Positions 44,898 through 54,597 are shown, counted from the stretch's first letter. The stretch is 64,000 nt of DNA from Leptospira idonii (GCF_004770995.1 NZ_RQHW01000047.1:372001-436000), one strand, 5' to 3'. The notes: generated by a model from the sequence alone, not told the origin. Made by a program: numbers and translations.

Positions 44898-46359
44898 ACT
44901 GCTGTTTTCTTTTTCTGCCGTTTTCATTCTTTTTTCTTCCTCAATTTTTTCCGAAAAAATCTATAAAATCGCAGATTGGGATGTTTCCGATTACCCTCAG
45001 GTGAGAGTCGACCTCAAGGTAAGAGAAACTTTGTCCGGCAAAGAGGATGAGATCCAAATTACGGAAGATATCGCTTCCGCCAAAAAGGTAAGCACCAGTT
45101 TCGAACTCACGACTCATTCCGAACCGAATCCTGTTCATTTTTATTTATCTATTCCTAGTTATGCGAATTGGGAAGAAAAAAGATGGTTGGTTCAATTTGC
45201 CCAATCCATCGCATCCGTTGCAGAAAAATCCAAAGGTAAATTTTTTCTAAATGTACAGTCGGATGATCAATTTCTTTTTTACGAAGGAGTTCCGTCTTCC
45301 AAACTGACTCCCGCTTTTTCTCTTCCGAAAGAAAAAGAGCCTAAATATCCAATTCGTTCTTGGGAAAAGGTTCTTTCCAGAGTTCACTCGGATACGAACC
45401 CGGATAAGGTGATGATCGTAGTCAGTTTGAAAGAAGAATGGGAAGATCGTTATAAGATATCCGATTTCGCCAGAAGAGTGAATGCGGAGAATATAGATTT
45501 TTTAGTAGTGGCTCCTCCTTCTTTGGAAACCACCAAACTGGCAAGTTATGTGAACGGTCGATTTTTCAATATCACCAAGAAGGAAAGTTTTGCAGAGTTA
45601 TATTCCGAAATCAATCATTTGATTTCTCCCAAACTCAGACTTGTATATCTTTCCCCTTGGAATGTTTCTTTGTGGCAGCAATCCATCATCGTATCCAATC
45701 TTGCTTTAGGAGAAGGAAATTCTCTTTCTTTCAGTTACGAGATTTCCCCTCTGCACAGTTTGTACAGGAAAGGGAAAGACCCTCTGGTCTTTTATCCGGT
45801 CTTATTATTTCTAATCATTGTTTGTTTGTCGGTTCTTTATTTTTTAAGAGGGTATTCCGCTCCCTTAGAAAATAAATCCTCTCTTTCCAAACAGGAATCT
45901 TCTCCAACTAAAATCCTTCCTCCTCGTTCCGGTTTTTACGAAGAAAGGAACAAAGAGGAAGTGGAAGTTTACGAACGAGTGTATGGCGAAGTCGCCGAAA
46001 GAGCCAGAGAGAACGAGATCATCGCTCAGATTGTGGAAAGAGATAAAATTACGGGAGAAAATTATTCCTACGGGGTTTTGATCCTGAAGGAAGGCGCCGG
46101 ATCCGGAACCCAATTCCCCGTGAGAGGGGAGGAAATCACTTTGGGTAGAGGAGAGGCAAATCACATCGTTTTGTCCGATCCTTATGCGGAACTACTGCAT
46201 GCCAAAATCAAAAAGGTAAGAGGTCGATTTTTGATTTTCGATTGTGCCTCCAGTACAGGGGTGTTTCTCAATGGAAAAAAATTATTACGTCCCAAAGCAC
46301 TTTACGATTTGGATGAAATCGAAATCGGGAAAACATTATTTTCTTTCCGAGCCAGATAA
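44839..46359 (+). CDS. Membrane protein with C-terminal FHA domain
   Basis: The 506-residue protein starts at TTG 44839 (AAGGA 8 bases upstream) inside the end of the ABC gene. It has a signal or anchor segment (about 18-38) and a periplasmic part with a VWA-like fold (PDKVMIVVSLKEEWE, IDFLVVAPPS) lacking a clear metal site. A membrane helix (about 315-338) and a cytoplasmic coiled region follow. An FHA domain (about 412-506) ends it: TLGRGEANHIVL, LHAKI, STGVFLNGKKL. FHA domains bind phosphothreonine, so it may link envelope state to a Ser/Thr-kinase signal; no kinase is visible here. Confidence 0.82.
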   Translation: MNLNRITESYWNKQAASSIKLLFSFSAVFILFSSSIFSEKIYKIADWDVSDYPQVRVDLKVRETLSGKEDEIQITEDIASAKKVSTSFELTTHSEPNPVHFYLSIPSYANWEEKRWLVQFAQSIASVAEKSKGKFFLNVQSDDQFLFYEGVPSSKLTPAFSLPKEKEPKYPIRSWEKVLSRVHSDTNPDKVMIVVSLKEEWEDRYKISDFARRVNAENIDFLVVAPPSLETTKLASYVNGRFFNITKKESFAELYSEINHLISPKLRLVYLSPWNVSLWQQSIIVSNLALGEGNSLSFSYEISPLHSLYRKGKDPLVFYPVLLFLIIVCLSVLYFLRGYSAPLENKSSLSKQESSPTKILPPRSGFYEERNKEEVEVYERVYGEVAERARENEIIAQIVERDKITGENYSYGVLILKEGAGSGTQFPVRGEEITLGRGEANHIVLSDPYAELLHAKIKKVRGRFLIFDCASSTGVFLNGKKLLRPKALYDLDEIEIGKTLFSFRAR

Positions 46360-46406
46360 AATGGTATATCATCGAAGGGTCGCATCGGGAAAAGAGGGGT
46401 GAAACA

Positions 46407-47213
46407 ATGAACAAACGAATTCCAATCTCATTTCTACTTATGGCTTTGTTAGTTGCCTGCAGCGGGAAAACCTCTTCCAATGCGGCAGCTACTGCTGCTT
46501 TGTTCCCTAAAGAAACAGGTGCAGACGGATGCACAGTTTACGGACTCAGCACGCAAGTAAAAGCGGGATACACTGGAATCACTACCTCTTCTCAGTCGGT
46601 AAACTATCGTTTATCGGGACAAACTTATTATGCAGTCCTTCAAATTGCTGGAGCACAAATCGGAACCAATGTCGTACTCAACAGAGATCTAAAACCGAAT
46701 ATTTATAATTCATCCAGTTGCCCCTTGGATTTGGATGCAGCTCCTTTAACTAAGGAAGGAACGGAATACACCAGAACTGTGGCAGATACCACAACGATTT
46801 CCTTTTTGAAGTCGGGAAGTTATTTGTTATATCTCTATCAACAGCCGGATCCGAATACAACACCTACCACAGTCCTGACGACTGGAACACCTGTGCAGGC
46901 GATCTCAGGCGATTCTCTGACTGATATTTTGAACGGTGGTTCTACCACCACTTTCAAGTTTGCTTGCGACGGAGTCGCAACTGGAGTTTGCCAGAATTAT
47001 TACGGATCTTTCTCCTCCTGTCTTTTCGGAGGAACCAAACAATCCGGAAAATGTACCGAAGATGGAACAGTTGTGGGGTCTTGCAAAATCGCCCAATCGG
47101 GAGTGGGCACAATCGTTTCCGTATATCGACCTTCTTTGGATCTTTCTTCCGCACAGGCCCTCTGTACATCTCCAGGAGTGTTCCAAGCGGGAACTACAGT
47201 GCAAACTCCTTAA
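46407..47213 (+). CDS. Lipoprotein, unknown function
   Basis: The 268-residue protein begins with a lipoprotein signal ending LLVACSG, the Cys (19) being the acylation site, then a Ser/Ala-rich tether. The mature part is beta-rich and has five or more further cysteines near the C-terminus (for example FACDG, GVCQNYYGSFSSC), which could form disulfides. No homologue is recognised. It is monocistronic between the FHA gene and leuC. Confidence 0.75.
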   Translation: MNKRIPISFLLMALLVACSGKTSSNAAATAALFPKETGADGCTVYGLSTQVKAGYTGITTSSQSVNYRLSGQTYYAVLQIAGAQIGTNVVLNRDLKPNIYNSSSCPLDLDAAPLTKEGTEYTRTVADTTTISFLKSGSYLLYLYQQPDPNTTPTTVLTTGTPVQAISGDSLTDILNGGSTTTFKFACDGVATGVCQNYYGSFSSCLFGGTKQSGKCTEDGTVVGSCKIAQSGVGTIVSVYRPSLDLSSAQALCTSPGVFQAGTTVQTP

Positions 47214-47291
47214 ATCCCTTCTATTTTCTTCAAATTCTCTGGACGTCTCCCCCCTGGTCTAATGTATGACTATGGTAGGGGAATTGTTCGT

Positions 47292-48686
47292 ATGAAAACG
47301 ATGTTTGAGAAAATTTGGAATGACCATCTTGTCGATGAGGAGAATGGTACTTGCATTATTTATATCGATCGTCATCTGGTTCATGAAGTTACCAGCCCGC
47401 AAGCATTCGAAAGTTTGAAACTGACAGGAAGAAAAGTCCGCAGACCGGACGCAACTTTCGCCACTATGGATCATAACGTATCCACTCGTTCCAAAGATTG
47501 GAAAACGGCAGACCCTGTTTCCGTGTTACAAATGCAGACTCTTATGGACAACTGCAAAGAAAACGGAATCACTCTTTTTGATACGAATCATCCCGACAAC
47601 GGAATCGTTCACGTAGTCGCTCCCGAATTGGGAATCACTCATCCTGGTTTAACTATTGTTTGTGGGGACTCCCACACTGCCACTCACGGCGCTTTCGGTG
47701 CTCTTGCTTTCGGAATCGGAACTTCCGAGGTGGAACATGTTCTTGCCACTCAAACTCTGGTTCAGACAAAACCGAAAACTTTGGAAATCAGAGTGGATGG
47801 AAAATTATCTCCCCTCGTTTCCGCAAAAGACATCGTACTTGCTATCATTGGAAAAATCGGAACGGATGGAGCCACCGGTTACGTAATCGAATTTACCGGG
47901 GAAGCCATTCGTTCTCTTTCTATGGAAGGAAGAATGACCATCTGCAATATGGCGATTGAAGCGGGAGCGAGAGCCGGTTTGATTTCTCCTGACGAAACCA
48001 CTATTTCCTACATTCAAGGAAGAGATTACGCTCCTAAAGGGGAAGAATGGGATCGTGCCATTCAAAAATGGCGTTCTTATGCAACCGATCCCGGTGCTAA
48101 ATTCGATAAAACGGTCGTTCTCAATGCGAATGAAATTTCTCCTATGGTGTCTTGGGGAACTTCTCCCGGACAAGTTGTACCTGTGACTTCCTTGGTTCCC
48201 GGACCGAATGATTTCTCAGATCCGATTCAGAAAAAATCCGCAGAATCCGCACTCGCCTATATGGGGTTAAGTGCCGGTCAAAAAATTTCAGACATACAAG
48301 TAAATAAGGTATTTATCGGATCCTGCACCAACTCCAGAATCGAAGACCTAAGAGTGGTCGCAGACACAGTGAAAGGAAAAAAAGTAAGCTCTAAAGTGGA
48401 AGCAATCATCGTTCCCGGTTCGGGAAGAGTGAAACGCCAGGCTGAGAAAGAAGGTTTGGATAAAATCTTTTTGGAAGCAGGGTTTCAGTGGAGAAATCCG
48501 GGTTGTTCCATGTGCCTTGCGATGAATGATGATGTCCTTTCTCCCGGAGACAGATGTGCATCCACTTCCAATCGTAACTTCGAAGGAAGACAAGGAAAAG
48601 GGGGAAGAACCCATTTGGTCGGTCCTGCTATGGCAGCAGCTACGGCGATCGAAGGTCATTTTGTCGATATCAGAGATTGGAAATAA
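47292..48686 (+). CDS. leuC: 3-isopropylmalate dehydratase, large subunit
   Basis: LeuC with LeuD isomerises isopropylmalate in leucine synthesis and citramalate-derived intermediates in the pyruvate route to isoleucine. I start it at ATG 47292 (464 residues, the normal length; [14 protein letters not shown] is the usual start), rather than at 47262. The aconitase-fold motifs are present: [21 protein letters not shown], and the three cluster cysteines in [11 protein letters not shown] and GCSMCLAMN. Followed after 12 bases by leuD. Confidence 0.97.
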   Translation: MKTMFEKIWNDHLVDEENGTCIIYIDRHLVHEVTSPQAFESLKLTGRKVRRPDATFATMDHNVSTRSKDWKTADPVSVLQMQTLMDNCKENGITLFDTNHPDNGIVHVVAPELGITHPGLTIVCGDSHTATHGAFGALAFGIGTSEVEHVLATQTLVQTKPKTLEIRVDGKLSPLVSAKDIVLAIIGKIGTDGATGYVIEFTGEAIRSLSMEGRMTICNMAIEAGARAGLISPDETTISYIQGRDYAPKGEEWDRAIQKWRSYATDPGAKFDKTVVLNANEISPMVSWGTSPGQVVPVTSLVPGPNDFSDPIQKKSAESALAYMGLSAGQKISDIQVNKVFIGSCTNSRIEDLRVVADTVKGKKVSSKVEAIIVPGSGRVKRQAEKEGLDKIFLEAGFQWRNPGCSMCLAMNDDVLSPGDRCASTSNRNFEGRQGKGGRTHLVGPAMAAATAIEGHFVDIRDWK

Positions 48687-48698
48687 GGAAAAGTCATT

Positions 48699-49325
48699 AT
48701 GAAAGCATTTACTGTTTTAAACGGAATCGCAGGTTTATTAGATAAAGCAAACGTAGATACCGATCAAATCATTCCTAAACAATTTCTTAGAAAAATAGAA
48801 AGATCAGGATTCGGTAAACACTTGTTTCACGACTGGAGATTTTTGGACGATGCAGGCCAAAAGCCCAATCCCGATTTCGTATTGAACCAGCCAAGATACG
48901 AAGGTGCGAATATCCTAGTGACTAGAGATAATTTCGGATGCGGTTCTTCCAGAGAACATGCTCCTTGGGCTTTGGAAGATTACGGATTTCGTTCCGTCAT
49001 TGCTCCTTCTTTTGCTGATATTTTCTTCAATAATTGTTTCAAAAACGGAATGCTTCCCATTGTTCTTTCCGAAGACAAAGTAGAGGAAATTTTTCAAGCC
49101 ATCGATAAAAAAGTAGGCGCAAAATTAACCATAGACTTGGAAAAACAGACCATCGTTACGGAAGAAGGGAAATCCTATTCTTTTGAGGTGGATTCTTTTA
49201 GAAAACACTGTTTACTGAACGGTTTGGATGACATCGGACTCACTCTTCAAAAAGAAGACAAAATTAAAAAATTTGAAAGTTCGAATCAAAAAGAAGTTCC
49301 CTGGCTCTATAAAAACGTTATATAA
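48699..49325 (+). CDS. leuD: 3-isopropylmalate dehydratase, small subunit
   Basis: The swivel-domain partner of LeuC. The 208-residue protein has the substrate loop [13 protein letters not shown] and the signature [14 protein letters not shown], then [17 protein letters not shown]. Length is typical. It lies 12 bases after leuC and 8 bases before an FKBP gene, probably one transcript. Confidence 0.97.
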   Translation: MKAFTVLNGIAGLLDKANVDTDQIIPKQFLRKIERSGFGKHLFHDWRFLDDAGQKPNPDFVLNQPRYEGANILVTRDNFGCGSSREHAPWALEDYGFRSVIAPSFADIFFNNCFKNGMLPIVLSEDKVEEIFQAIDKKVGAKLTIDLEKQTIVTEEGKSYSFEVDSFRKHCLLNGLDDIGLTLQKEDKIKKFESSNQKEVPWLYKNVI

Positions 49326-49333
49326 TCCTTTTC

Positions 49334-49726
49334 ATGATTCAAAAATTCATTCGATTATTAGCATTTGCTTCGGTGATCACTTCCATCACATCTCTTTTTG
49401 CGGCGGATGATCTCCTAATCCAAGACACCAAACTCGGTTTGGGAAAAGAAGCGATGAGAGGCACTACTGTTACGGTTCATTACACCGGCAAACTCACTAA
49501 CGGTAAAGTATTCGATTCTTCCGTAGACAGAGGAGAACCGTTCACTTTCGATTTGGGTTCCGGGCAAGTGATCCAAGGTTGGGAAAAAGGAATCGCTGGA
49601 ATGAAAGAGGGCGGTAAAAGAACTTTAACCATCCCTCCTAGACTCGGTTACGGCGGTAGAGCTGTAGGACCGATCCCTGCCAACTCGACCTTGATTTTTG
49701 AAGTGGAACTGCTCAAAGTAAAATAA
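49334..49726 (+). CDS. FKBP-type peptidyl-prolyl isomerase, exported
   Basis: The 130-residue protein has a signal peptide (about 1-23) and a single FKBP domain: TVTVHYTGKLTNGKVFDSS, FDLGSGQVIQGWEKGIAGMKEGGKR (shortened in mind as VIQGWEKGIAGM), IPPRLGYGGRAVGPIPANSTLIFEVELL. Active-site aromatics (Tyr, Phe, Trp) are kept. It is probably periplasmic and aids protein folding. It lies between leuD (8 bases) and the cysteine-synthase paralogue (3 bases). Confidence 0.93.
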   Translation: MIQKFIRLLAFASVITSITSLFAADDLLIQDTKLGLGKEAMRGTTVTVHYTGKLTNGKVFDSSVDRGEPFTFDLGSGQVIQGWEKGIAGMKEGGKRTLTIPPRLGYGGRAVGPIPANSTLIFEVELLKVK

Positions 49727-49729
49727 CCT

Positions 49730-50734
49730 ATGTTAGACCCGATTACGAAAGGAATTGACGACTTCGGAAATAGCTTATTACAAGCGTTAAACAACGTCCA
49801 AGGTTTCTTTGGTAAGGAGTTATCCGTTGCCAATCCCATCAAAGATAATGTTCTTCAGATGATCGGCAACACTCCTCTCATTCGATTGAATCGGATCGGT
49901 TCCGAATATTCAGGAATTCATTTTTATTTAAAAGCGGAGTTTCTCAATCCTACGGGCTCCGCAAAAGATAGAACGGCGCTTGCCATGTTCATCGATGCGG
50001 AACGAAGAGGAAAATTGAAGAAAGGAATGTCCGTAGTTCTTTACGGCGCCGGTTCCTCTTCGATCAGTTTTACTTGGATCGGGAAACTCAGAGAATACCC
50101 TGTGTATTGTTTGGTGCCGCTGCAAACTTCCCAAGAAAGAATTCAAATTTTGAGAAGTTACGGTGCGGATGTGACTGTCACAAACGAGTCGGACTTGAAT
50201 CGTTTGGCGGAATTGGCGGAAGCCAAAGCTCAGAAAACAAACGGTTGGATTCCTGATGAACATTCGAATCCTGCAAATCCTAACTTTCATTTTAAAACGA
50301 CCGGTCCCGAAATTTGGAGAGACTTACAAGGCAAAGTAGGTGCTGTAATTTCCGCACCCGGTTCAGGTGGTGCTATCACTGGAATCGGACGTTATTTGAA
50401 ATCCCAAAACTCCAAAGTAAAGGTGATCATTTCAGGAAAACAAAACTCTTCCTTTTTGAGATACGGAAGAGCAAAAGATAAAAAGGAACAAGAATCCATT
50501 TCTCTTCCTTCCGTTTATGACCCCAAACTCATCGACGATTACTTCCAAGTTTCTCCGGAAGAAGCCCTTCACTTGCAGGCAGATCTTTATGAAAAAGAGG
50601 GCATCTTTGCCGGATTAACAACAGGAACCGTCATCGTTGGAGCTCTTCGTTTTTCCGCAAAGATACATGAGGAAGAGACTAGAAATTCGAAAGAACCTTT
50701 CAATATCATCATTCTTTCGCCTGATAGAGATTAG
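49730..50734 (+). CDS. Diverged cysteine synthase / cystathionine beta-synthase-like PLP protein
   Basis: The 334-residue protein follows the CysK/CBS fold: IGNTPLIRLNRI, the PLP lysine K79 in LNPTGSAKDRTA, KTTGPEIWRDL and the phosphate loop SAPGSGGAITGIGRYL. Two key sites differ. The substrate loop TSGNTG of ordinary enzymes is here YGAGSSSIS (105-113), without the Asn. The C-terminal PLP-ring serine motif is also altered (LSPDRD). There is a 35-residue N-terminal extension. PLP binding is likely kept, but the reaction may differ or be lost. Last gene of leuC-leuD-FKBP-cysK-like. Confidence 0.85.
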   Translation: MLDPITKGIDDFGNSLLQALNNVQGFFGKELSVANPIKDNVLQMIGNTPLIRLNRIGSEYSGIHFYLKAEFLNPTGSAKDRTALAMFIDAERRGKLKKGMSVVLYGAGSSSISFTWIGKLREYPVYCLVPLQTSQERIQILRSYGADVTVTNESDLNRLAELAEAKAQKTNGWIPDEHSNPANPNFHFKTTGPEIWRDLQGKVGAVISAPGSGGAITGIGRYLKSQNSKVKVIISGKQNSSFLRYGRAKDKKEQESISLPSVYDPKLIDDYFQVSPEEALHLQADLYEKEGIFAGLTTGTVIVGALRFSAKIHEEETRNSKEPFNIIILSPDRD

Positions 50735-50735
50735 T

Positions 50736-51800
50736 TTACCACTTCTCTTTTTCTTCGCCCAGATAAAACTGCCTCATAATATTGAAACCCAGACAAAATT
50801 CCTGTTTGAAATAGTCGTAGTCCCCTCCTCGGAGTAACTGCGTATGGGCAAGCGCTCTTGTATTGGAAACAAACACTTGGAACACATGTCCTCCCGTTTC
50901 CAAATCGAATCCCAAGGCGAAAGGAACGAATCTATGTTTTACTGGTTCATTCAAAACGATATTTCTGGCAAAGACATCTGCTAAAGTAATCGAACCGTTC
51001 GCCAGTCCTTGGTTGATTTGATCGCTTGTGTACTGAGTGATACCGGAGAGTTTCGTCTTTTGGGATTCAGTTGCATAATTATCTCCGAAGTAGTCTCTGT
51101 GAGGAGCGAGAAGAGAATCGAAGGTGATGTCGAATCGGTTGGTGATTTTGATCCTTCCTCCGATTTCCAATCCGGCTCTGTCGTTTGCAATCTGGTAGGG
51201 AGCGAAGTTTCTATGGACGAATAGGGGAGAGATCTGTAATGAAATTCTTTCCGTAAATTTTCGAGAGATGAGAAGAGATGCCATATAGGATCTTTTGTCC
51301 GAATCGGAAAGTTCGTATGTATTCAGATCCTTATTGATTTTGTTGTCTATGACCGACTGTCCCGTCCAAGCTCGATTGTAATAATTGAATGTGAGTGATT
51401 GATCCGTTGTTTCCTGACCTAAAACACCAAACAGACTGATGGTGAGAGGAAACCCGTCGTTTTGGGATACAATTTTGAATTTGGTTCTGGCTTCCCAAGT
51501 TTTGTATTGGGAAGTTCTGGCGACTCCTACACTCAGCCTGTCCGTAATTCCATAGTCGAGTGAAAGTTGAGTGTTGGCTCCGTCGTCCAAACCGAAGAAA
51601 TTTTCGAATCCCGTTTTTGCGTTTCCGAATCTATGATTGAATCGAAAGACCAAATTCTTTTTACCGATATCTTCCGTGCTAGGCATAAAGATCATGCTTG
51701 AGCCCATAAAATGTGTTGTGGACATGGGTTCTGAAAAAACGGGAAAGGGAAATGCAAATAATGATGGTAATGCGATGATAAAAATACGGAAAAATTTCAT
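50736..51800 (-). CDS. DUF5777-type outer-membrane beta-barrel protein
   Basis: The 354-residue protein has a signal peptide (MKFFRIFIIALPSLFAFPF) and a series of alternating beta-strands. It fits the DUF5777 family, suggested by the N-terminal FMGSSMIFMPSTEDIGKKNLVFR (shortened) and the end LRGGDYDYFKQEFCLGFNIMR. Family members are outer-membrane barrels of unknown role that often sit next to YceI and a c-type cytochrome, as here. The stop lies 1 base from the convergent cysK-like gene. Confidence 0.75.
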   Translation of the reverse strand: MKFFRIFIIALPSLFAFPFPVFSEPMSTTHFMGSSMIFMPSTEDIGKKNLVFRFNHRFGNAKTGFENFFGLDDGANTQLSLDYGITDRLSVGVARTSQYKTWEARTKFKIVSQNDGFPLTISLFGVLGQETTDQSLTFNYYNRAWTGQSVIDNKINKDLNTYELSDSDKRSYMASLLISRKFTERISLQISPLFVHRNFAPYQIANDRAGLEIGGRIKITNRFDITFDSLLAPHRDYFGDNYATESQKTKLSGITQYTSDQINQGLANGSITLADVFARNIVLNEPVKHRFVPFALGFDLETGGHVFQVFVSNTRALAHTQLLRGGDYDYFKQEFCLGFNIMRQFYLGEEKEKW

Positions 51801-51801
51801 T

Positions 51802-52341
51802 TTATCCTTCTTTTTTGAATATGATTTTGGCTCTGACTTTGATTTCAGGGCTGATCTTGTAGAACAACATCTTAGGGACTTCGATTTTATAATCTTCCAA
51901 TCGAATCTCGAATAATGATTGTAATTCTATCCTTCCCGAACTTCCTGCAACCGTTCCCGTAAGAGAAACTTTTTCCCGTTTCACTCCGTGTAGTTCCAAA
52001 CTTCCCAGAGCAGTCACTTCTCCCGTTTCCTTGACCTCTTTCACCTCACCTATGTAAATCGCTTTCGGATGGATATGTGTTTCCAGATAATTATCTTGCA
52101 GATGGGATGTTTGCAGTCGATTGTCCGTGCTGAAATCCTTTAAGTCGATGATTACTTGGATCTGTTTCGTTTTAGGATCCAGAAACCCTGAAACTGTTTC
52201 TCCTTCCCCGTAGATGGTTTCCAGTTTGGATTCGGACTTGAATTGGATTTTTCCGGATTCTATTTTCCACAAGGACTGTGCTTCGGTAGATACGGCTGTC
52301 GAAAAAAGAATCACACTAAGGAAAACATAATTCCATTTCAT
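51802..52341 (-). CDS. YceI-family periplasmic protein
   Basis: YceI proteins are lipocalin-like and bind polyisoprenoids, for example quinone or ubiquinone precursors. I start it at ATG 52341 (179 residues), which overlaps the upstream cytochrome stop (ATGA) and begins a signal peptide (MKWNYVFLSVILFSTAVSTEAQ). The rest follows YceI order: KIESGKIQFKSES, FLDPKTKQIQVIIDLKDFSTDN (shortened), DNYLETHIHPKAIYIG, GSLELHGVKREKV. Middle gene of a three-gene operon with cytochrome and DUF5777. Confidence 0.9.
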   Translation of the reverse strand: MKWNYVFLSVILFSTAVSTEAQSLWKIESGKIQFKSESKLETIYGEGETVSGFLDPKTKQIQVIIDLKDFSTDNRLQTSHLQDNYLETHIHPKAIYIGEVKEVKETGEVTALGSLELHGVKREKVSLTGTVAGSSGRIELQSLFEIRLEDYKIEVPKMLFYKISPEIKVRAKIIFKKEG

Positions 52342-52775
52342 GGAGAAGAACCTCCCAAAATCCAACAATAAATGGCCTTGTCTATTGCTTGGTTCGTATG
52401 GATTGCCATCGCTCCCGTAGATTGTTCCTTATAAAGGATGGATGTGGTAGGACTTCCCGGGTTGGTGTATCCTTTCACTTGGCTGTATGAGGTAGTGTCG
52501 TAACGAACGGAACCGTTGTGGCAGCCGGAGGTACCACAAGTGCTGTTAAAGCCCGCAGTCGCAAGACTGGAGAAGGCCGGAGAGGGAGTTTCACAGCTGG
52601 GGATGGGAAATTTGCCTGCAGCGCCGGAAGCTGTAGAGGAAGAGGAACTTGCCAATCGGGAAAGAAGAAGGGCTCCTAAAGCGGTGTCTTTGTCTTTTTC
52701 ACTTGCTTTTTCATAACTGCAGCCTGTGAAAGAAAGAACCAAGAACAAACGGAAAATAAGGGATAAGGGTTTCAT
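52338..52775 (-). CDS. Small lipoprotein with a c-type-cytochrome-like CX4CH site
   Basis: The 145-residue protein has a lipoprotein signal (FLVLSFTGC, Cys19) and a Ser/Ala tether. A cytochrome-like region follows: C80-GTSG-C85-H86, a four-residue spacing instead of the usual two, then a possible Met ligand (GAMAIH, M123) and a final IYCWILGG that resembles the end of small cytochrome domains. Heme attachment is inferred. First gene of the operon with YceI and DUF5777, so an electron-transfer or quinone-related role is plausible. Confidence 0.75.
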   Translation of the reverse strand: MKPLSLIFRLFLVLSFTGCSYEKASEKDKDTALGALLLSRLASSSSSTASGAAGKFPIPSCETPSPAFSSLATAGFNSTCGTSGCHNGSVRYDTTSYSQVKGYTNPGSPTTSILYKEQSTGAMAIHTNQAIDKAIYCWILGGSSP

Positions 52776-52828
52776 GGATTTATATTTTGCCTTAACGGCA
52801 ATTAAAAATAAGCATAAACCCCGAGTAG

Positions 52829-52844
52829 TGTAAATTTATTTACA
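52829..52844. promoter_or_regulatory. Dyad operator candidate overlapping the -35 of the cytochrome operon
   Basis: TGTAAA-TTTA-TTTACA is a perfect 16-bp dyad. On the minus strand its right half is TTTACA, a near-consensus -35, with TTATTT 17 bases further as -10. The pattern is close to Rex (TGTGAA-N4-TTCACA) and to CRP/FNR-type sites, so redox or oxygen control of a cytochrome operon is a sensible inference. Confidence 0.45.
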
Positions 52845-52878
52845 AGTTAAGATTCTGATCTTTTCTCCAAAATATATT

Positions 52879-54597
52879 TCATATATAGAGTTTTTTGATT
52901 TCGGAAAGAGATTCTCTGGCGACTCTTTCTCCCAGTTCTATGAACTCTGCACTTCTCCAAAATTCGAACCAGTTTGAGTTGGGCAGGATAGGATTCAAAT
53001 ACACATCCGCCTCTTGGGCAGAGTATTTTCCGATTCTATACTGCAAGGAATAAAGACTGTTTACGATGATATCCAAAACATTCAGGTTGAGAAGTTTATT
53101 CGTTTTCATCTGATCTCTGGAAGAAGGCATGGAATTGATCGCTATGATTCTCTCCACACCTTCCTTTGTTAGGGGAGAAACGGGGAGAGGATTTACGATC
53201 CCTCCGTCCACATAGGTCTTTCCGTTTTCCTGAGGTTGTGGAACGAAAACCCCTGGAATCGAAATGCTTGCCATCACCGCATCCAACACCTTCCCTTCGG
53301 AAAGAACGATTTCTTGTCTGTTGGAAATATCGCAAGAGATGAGCCTCAGCTTTACGGGAAGGTCTTCGAAATAAAGATCTCCCAAATATTTTTCCAACAT
53401 ATTTCTTACGTTTTTTCCATGGAGAAGTCCTTGTCCCGGAAAAGACAAATCCACGAGTTTCAGCATTTTGAAAAAAGAATCTATTTCAGCTAACAAAGGT
53501 TTAATTCCTTTGTATCCCAGACCGCTGGCCCAGAATGCACCTACGATGGCACCGATACTGGTTCCTGAAATCATATCCAAACTGAGTCCTTCTTCTTCGA
53601 AGACTTTCATCACTCCGATTTGAGCCAATCCTAACGCAGCTCCTCCTCCCAAAGCGAGCCCTACTTGGACTCCTGAAAGTTCTCTTGCCTTTCTGCGGAT
53701 ATGGATTTCCAGTTTACCATGATCGATGATCGTATCGATGGGAGTTTCATGATACAGAACGTCGTTGGATCTGGATTCTTCGGAAAGAAATTCACAGACT
53801 GTTGGAAATTCTTTTTTGAGATCCTTTCCGAAGGTCACAAGGTTGTCCACATTGTCGGATTCATCTAACAAGGATTGGATGAGTTCGGGAGGATCGTCCG
53901 GAAATACTTCCAGAAAAATAAAGGAATGAGTGGAATAATGTCTGCCTAAACTGTCTTTGATTTTGTCCGGATCTCTGAATCTATATTGTTTGATATAACC
54001 CGATTTTTCCAATTCTGCGGAAATAGGCTGATTGAATCGGAGTATCACAGATTTTTTGCCGGATTCTTTTTCGATGGCTTCCGCAAGTAGCACCGAATAG
54101 TAGTTAATTGCAGTCGGATTTGAATGAAGAATACAAACTACGGAATTGCGAAAGAATTCTTTGCTGCCTAACAGTTCGTTTCGCAAAGTTTTGGTCAGCA
54201 TTTTGGAGAAGGCAGTGGATAAGATAGGGATTTTTTTCAGTAACTCCCTGAATTCTTTGGGAGATAGAACCAAAAAGCGGGAGTCGCTTAATGTTTTGGC
54301 GTTATGAGAATGATTTTCCCCTGTGAGAAGGGAATGGATTCCGAAGTATTCCCCTTTCTTTAAAATCTGAAGTTCTTCCTCTTTGGTTTCTCCTTTTGCA
54401 GGATTAAAAATGGAAACGGAACCGGACAAAATCAAATAAAGACTTTGATCTTCTCCACCTTTTTTGTATAGGATCTCGTCCCTTTTCGCTTCTACGATTT
54501 GCACCGCATCCGCTACCCAATGGAGTTCTTTTTTGTTCAGGTTTCGAAACAGTGGCAAACCTGATACTAAGTGAATTTTACCGTCGAGATCTTTCAT
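52879..54597 (-). CDS. Cyclic-nucleotide-binding patatin-like phospholipase (NTE-like)
   Basis: The 572-residue protein has an N-terminal cNMP-binding domain (about 1-130: LYLILSGSVSIFNP, KKGEYFGIHSLLTGE). A middle region of about 180 residues without named domain follows, then a patatin domain: oxyanion GGGAALGLAQIG, nucleophile GTSIGAIVGAF and catalytic Asp in DGGIVNP. The same plan is found in neuropathy target esterase and bacterial relatives that hydrolyse lysophospholipids. No membrane helix. Whether the cNMP site binds a nucleotide cannot be judged. Divergent from recN across 130 bases. Confidence 0.92.
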   Translation of the reverse strand: MKDLDGKIHLVSGLPLFRNLNKKELHWVADAVQIVEAKRDEILYKKGGEDQSLYLILSGSVSIFNPAKGETKEEELQILKKGEYFGIHSLLTGENHSHNAKTLSDSRFLVLSPKEFRELLKKIPILSTAFSKMLTKTLRNELLGSKEFFRNSVVCILHSNPTAINYYSVLLAEAIEKESGKKSVILRFNQPISAELEKSGYIKQYRFRDPDKIKDSLGRHYSTHSFIFLEVFPDDPPELIQSLLDESDNVDNLVTFGKDLKKEFPTVCEFLSEESRSNDVLYHETPIDTIIDHGKLEIHIRRKARELSGVQVGLALGGGAALGLAQIGVMKVFEEEGLSLDMISGTSIGAIVGAFWASGLGYKGIKPLLAEIDSFFKMLKLVDLSFPGQGLLHGKNVRNMLEKYLGDLYFEDLPVKLRLISCDISNRQEIVLSEGKVLDAVMASISIPGVFVPQPQENGKTYVDGGIVNPLPVSPLTKEGVERIIAINSMPSSRDQMKTNKLLNLNVLDIIVNSLYSLQYRIGKYSAQEADVYLNPILPNSNWFEFWRSAEFIELGERVARESLSEIKKLYI

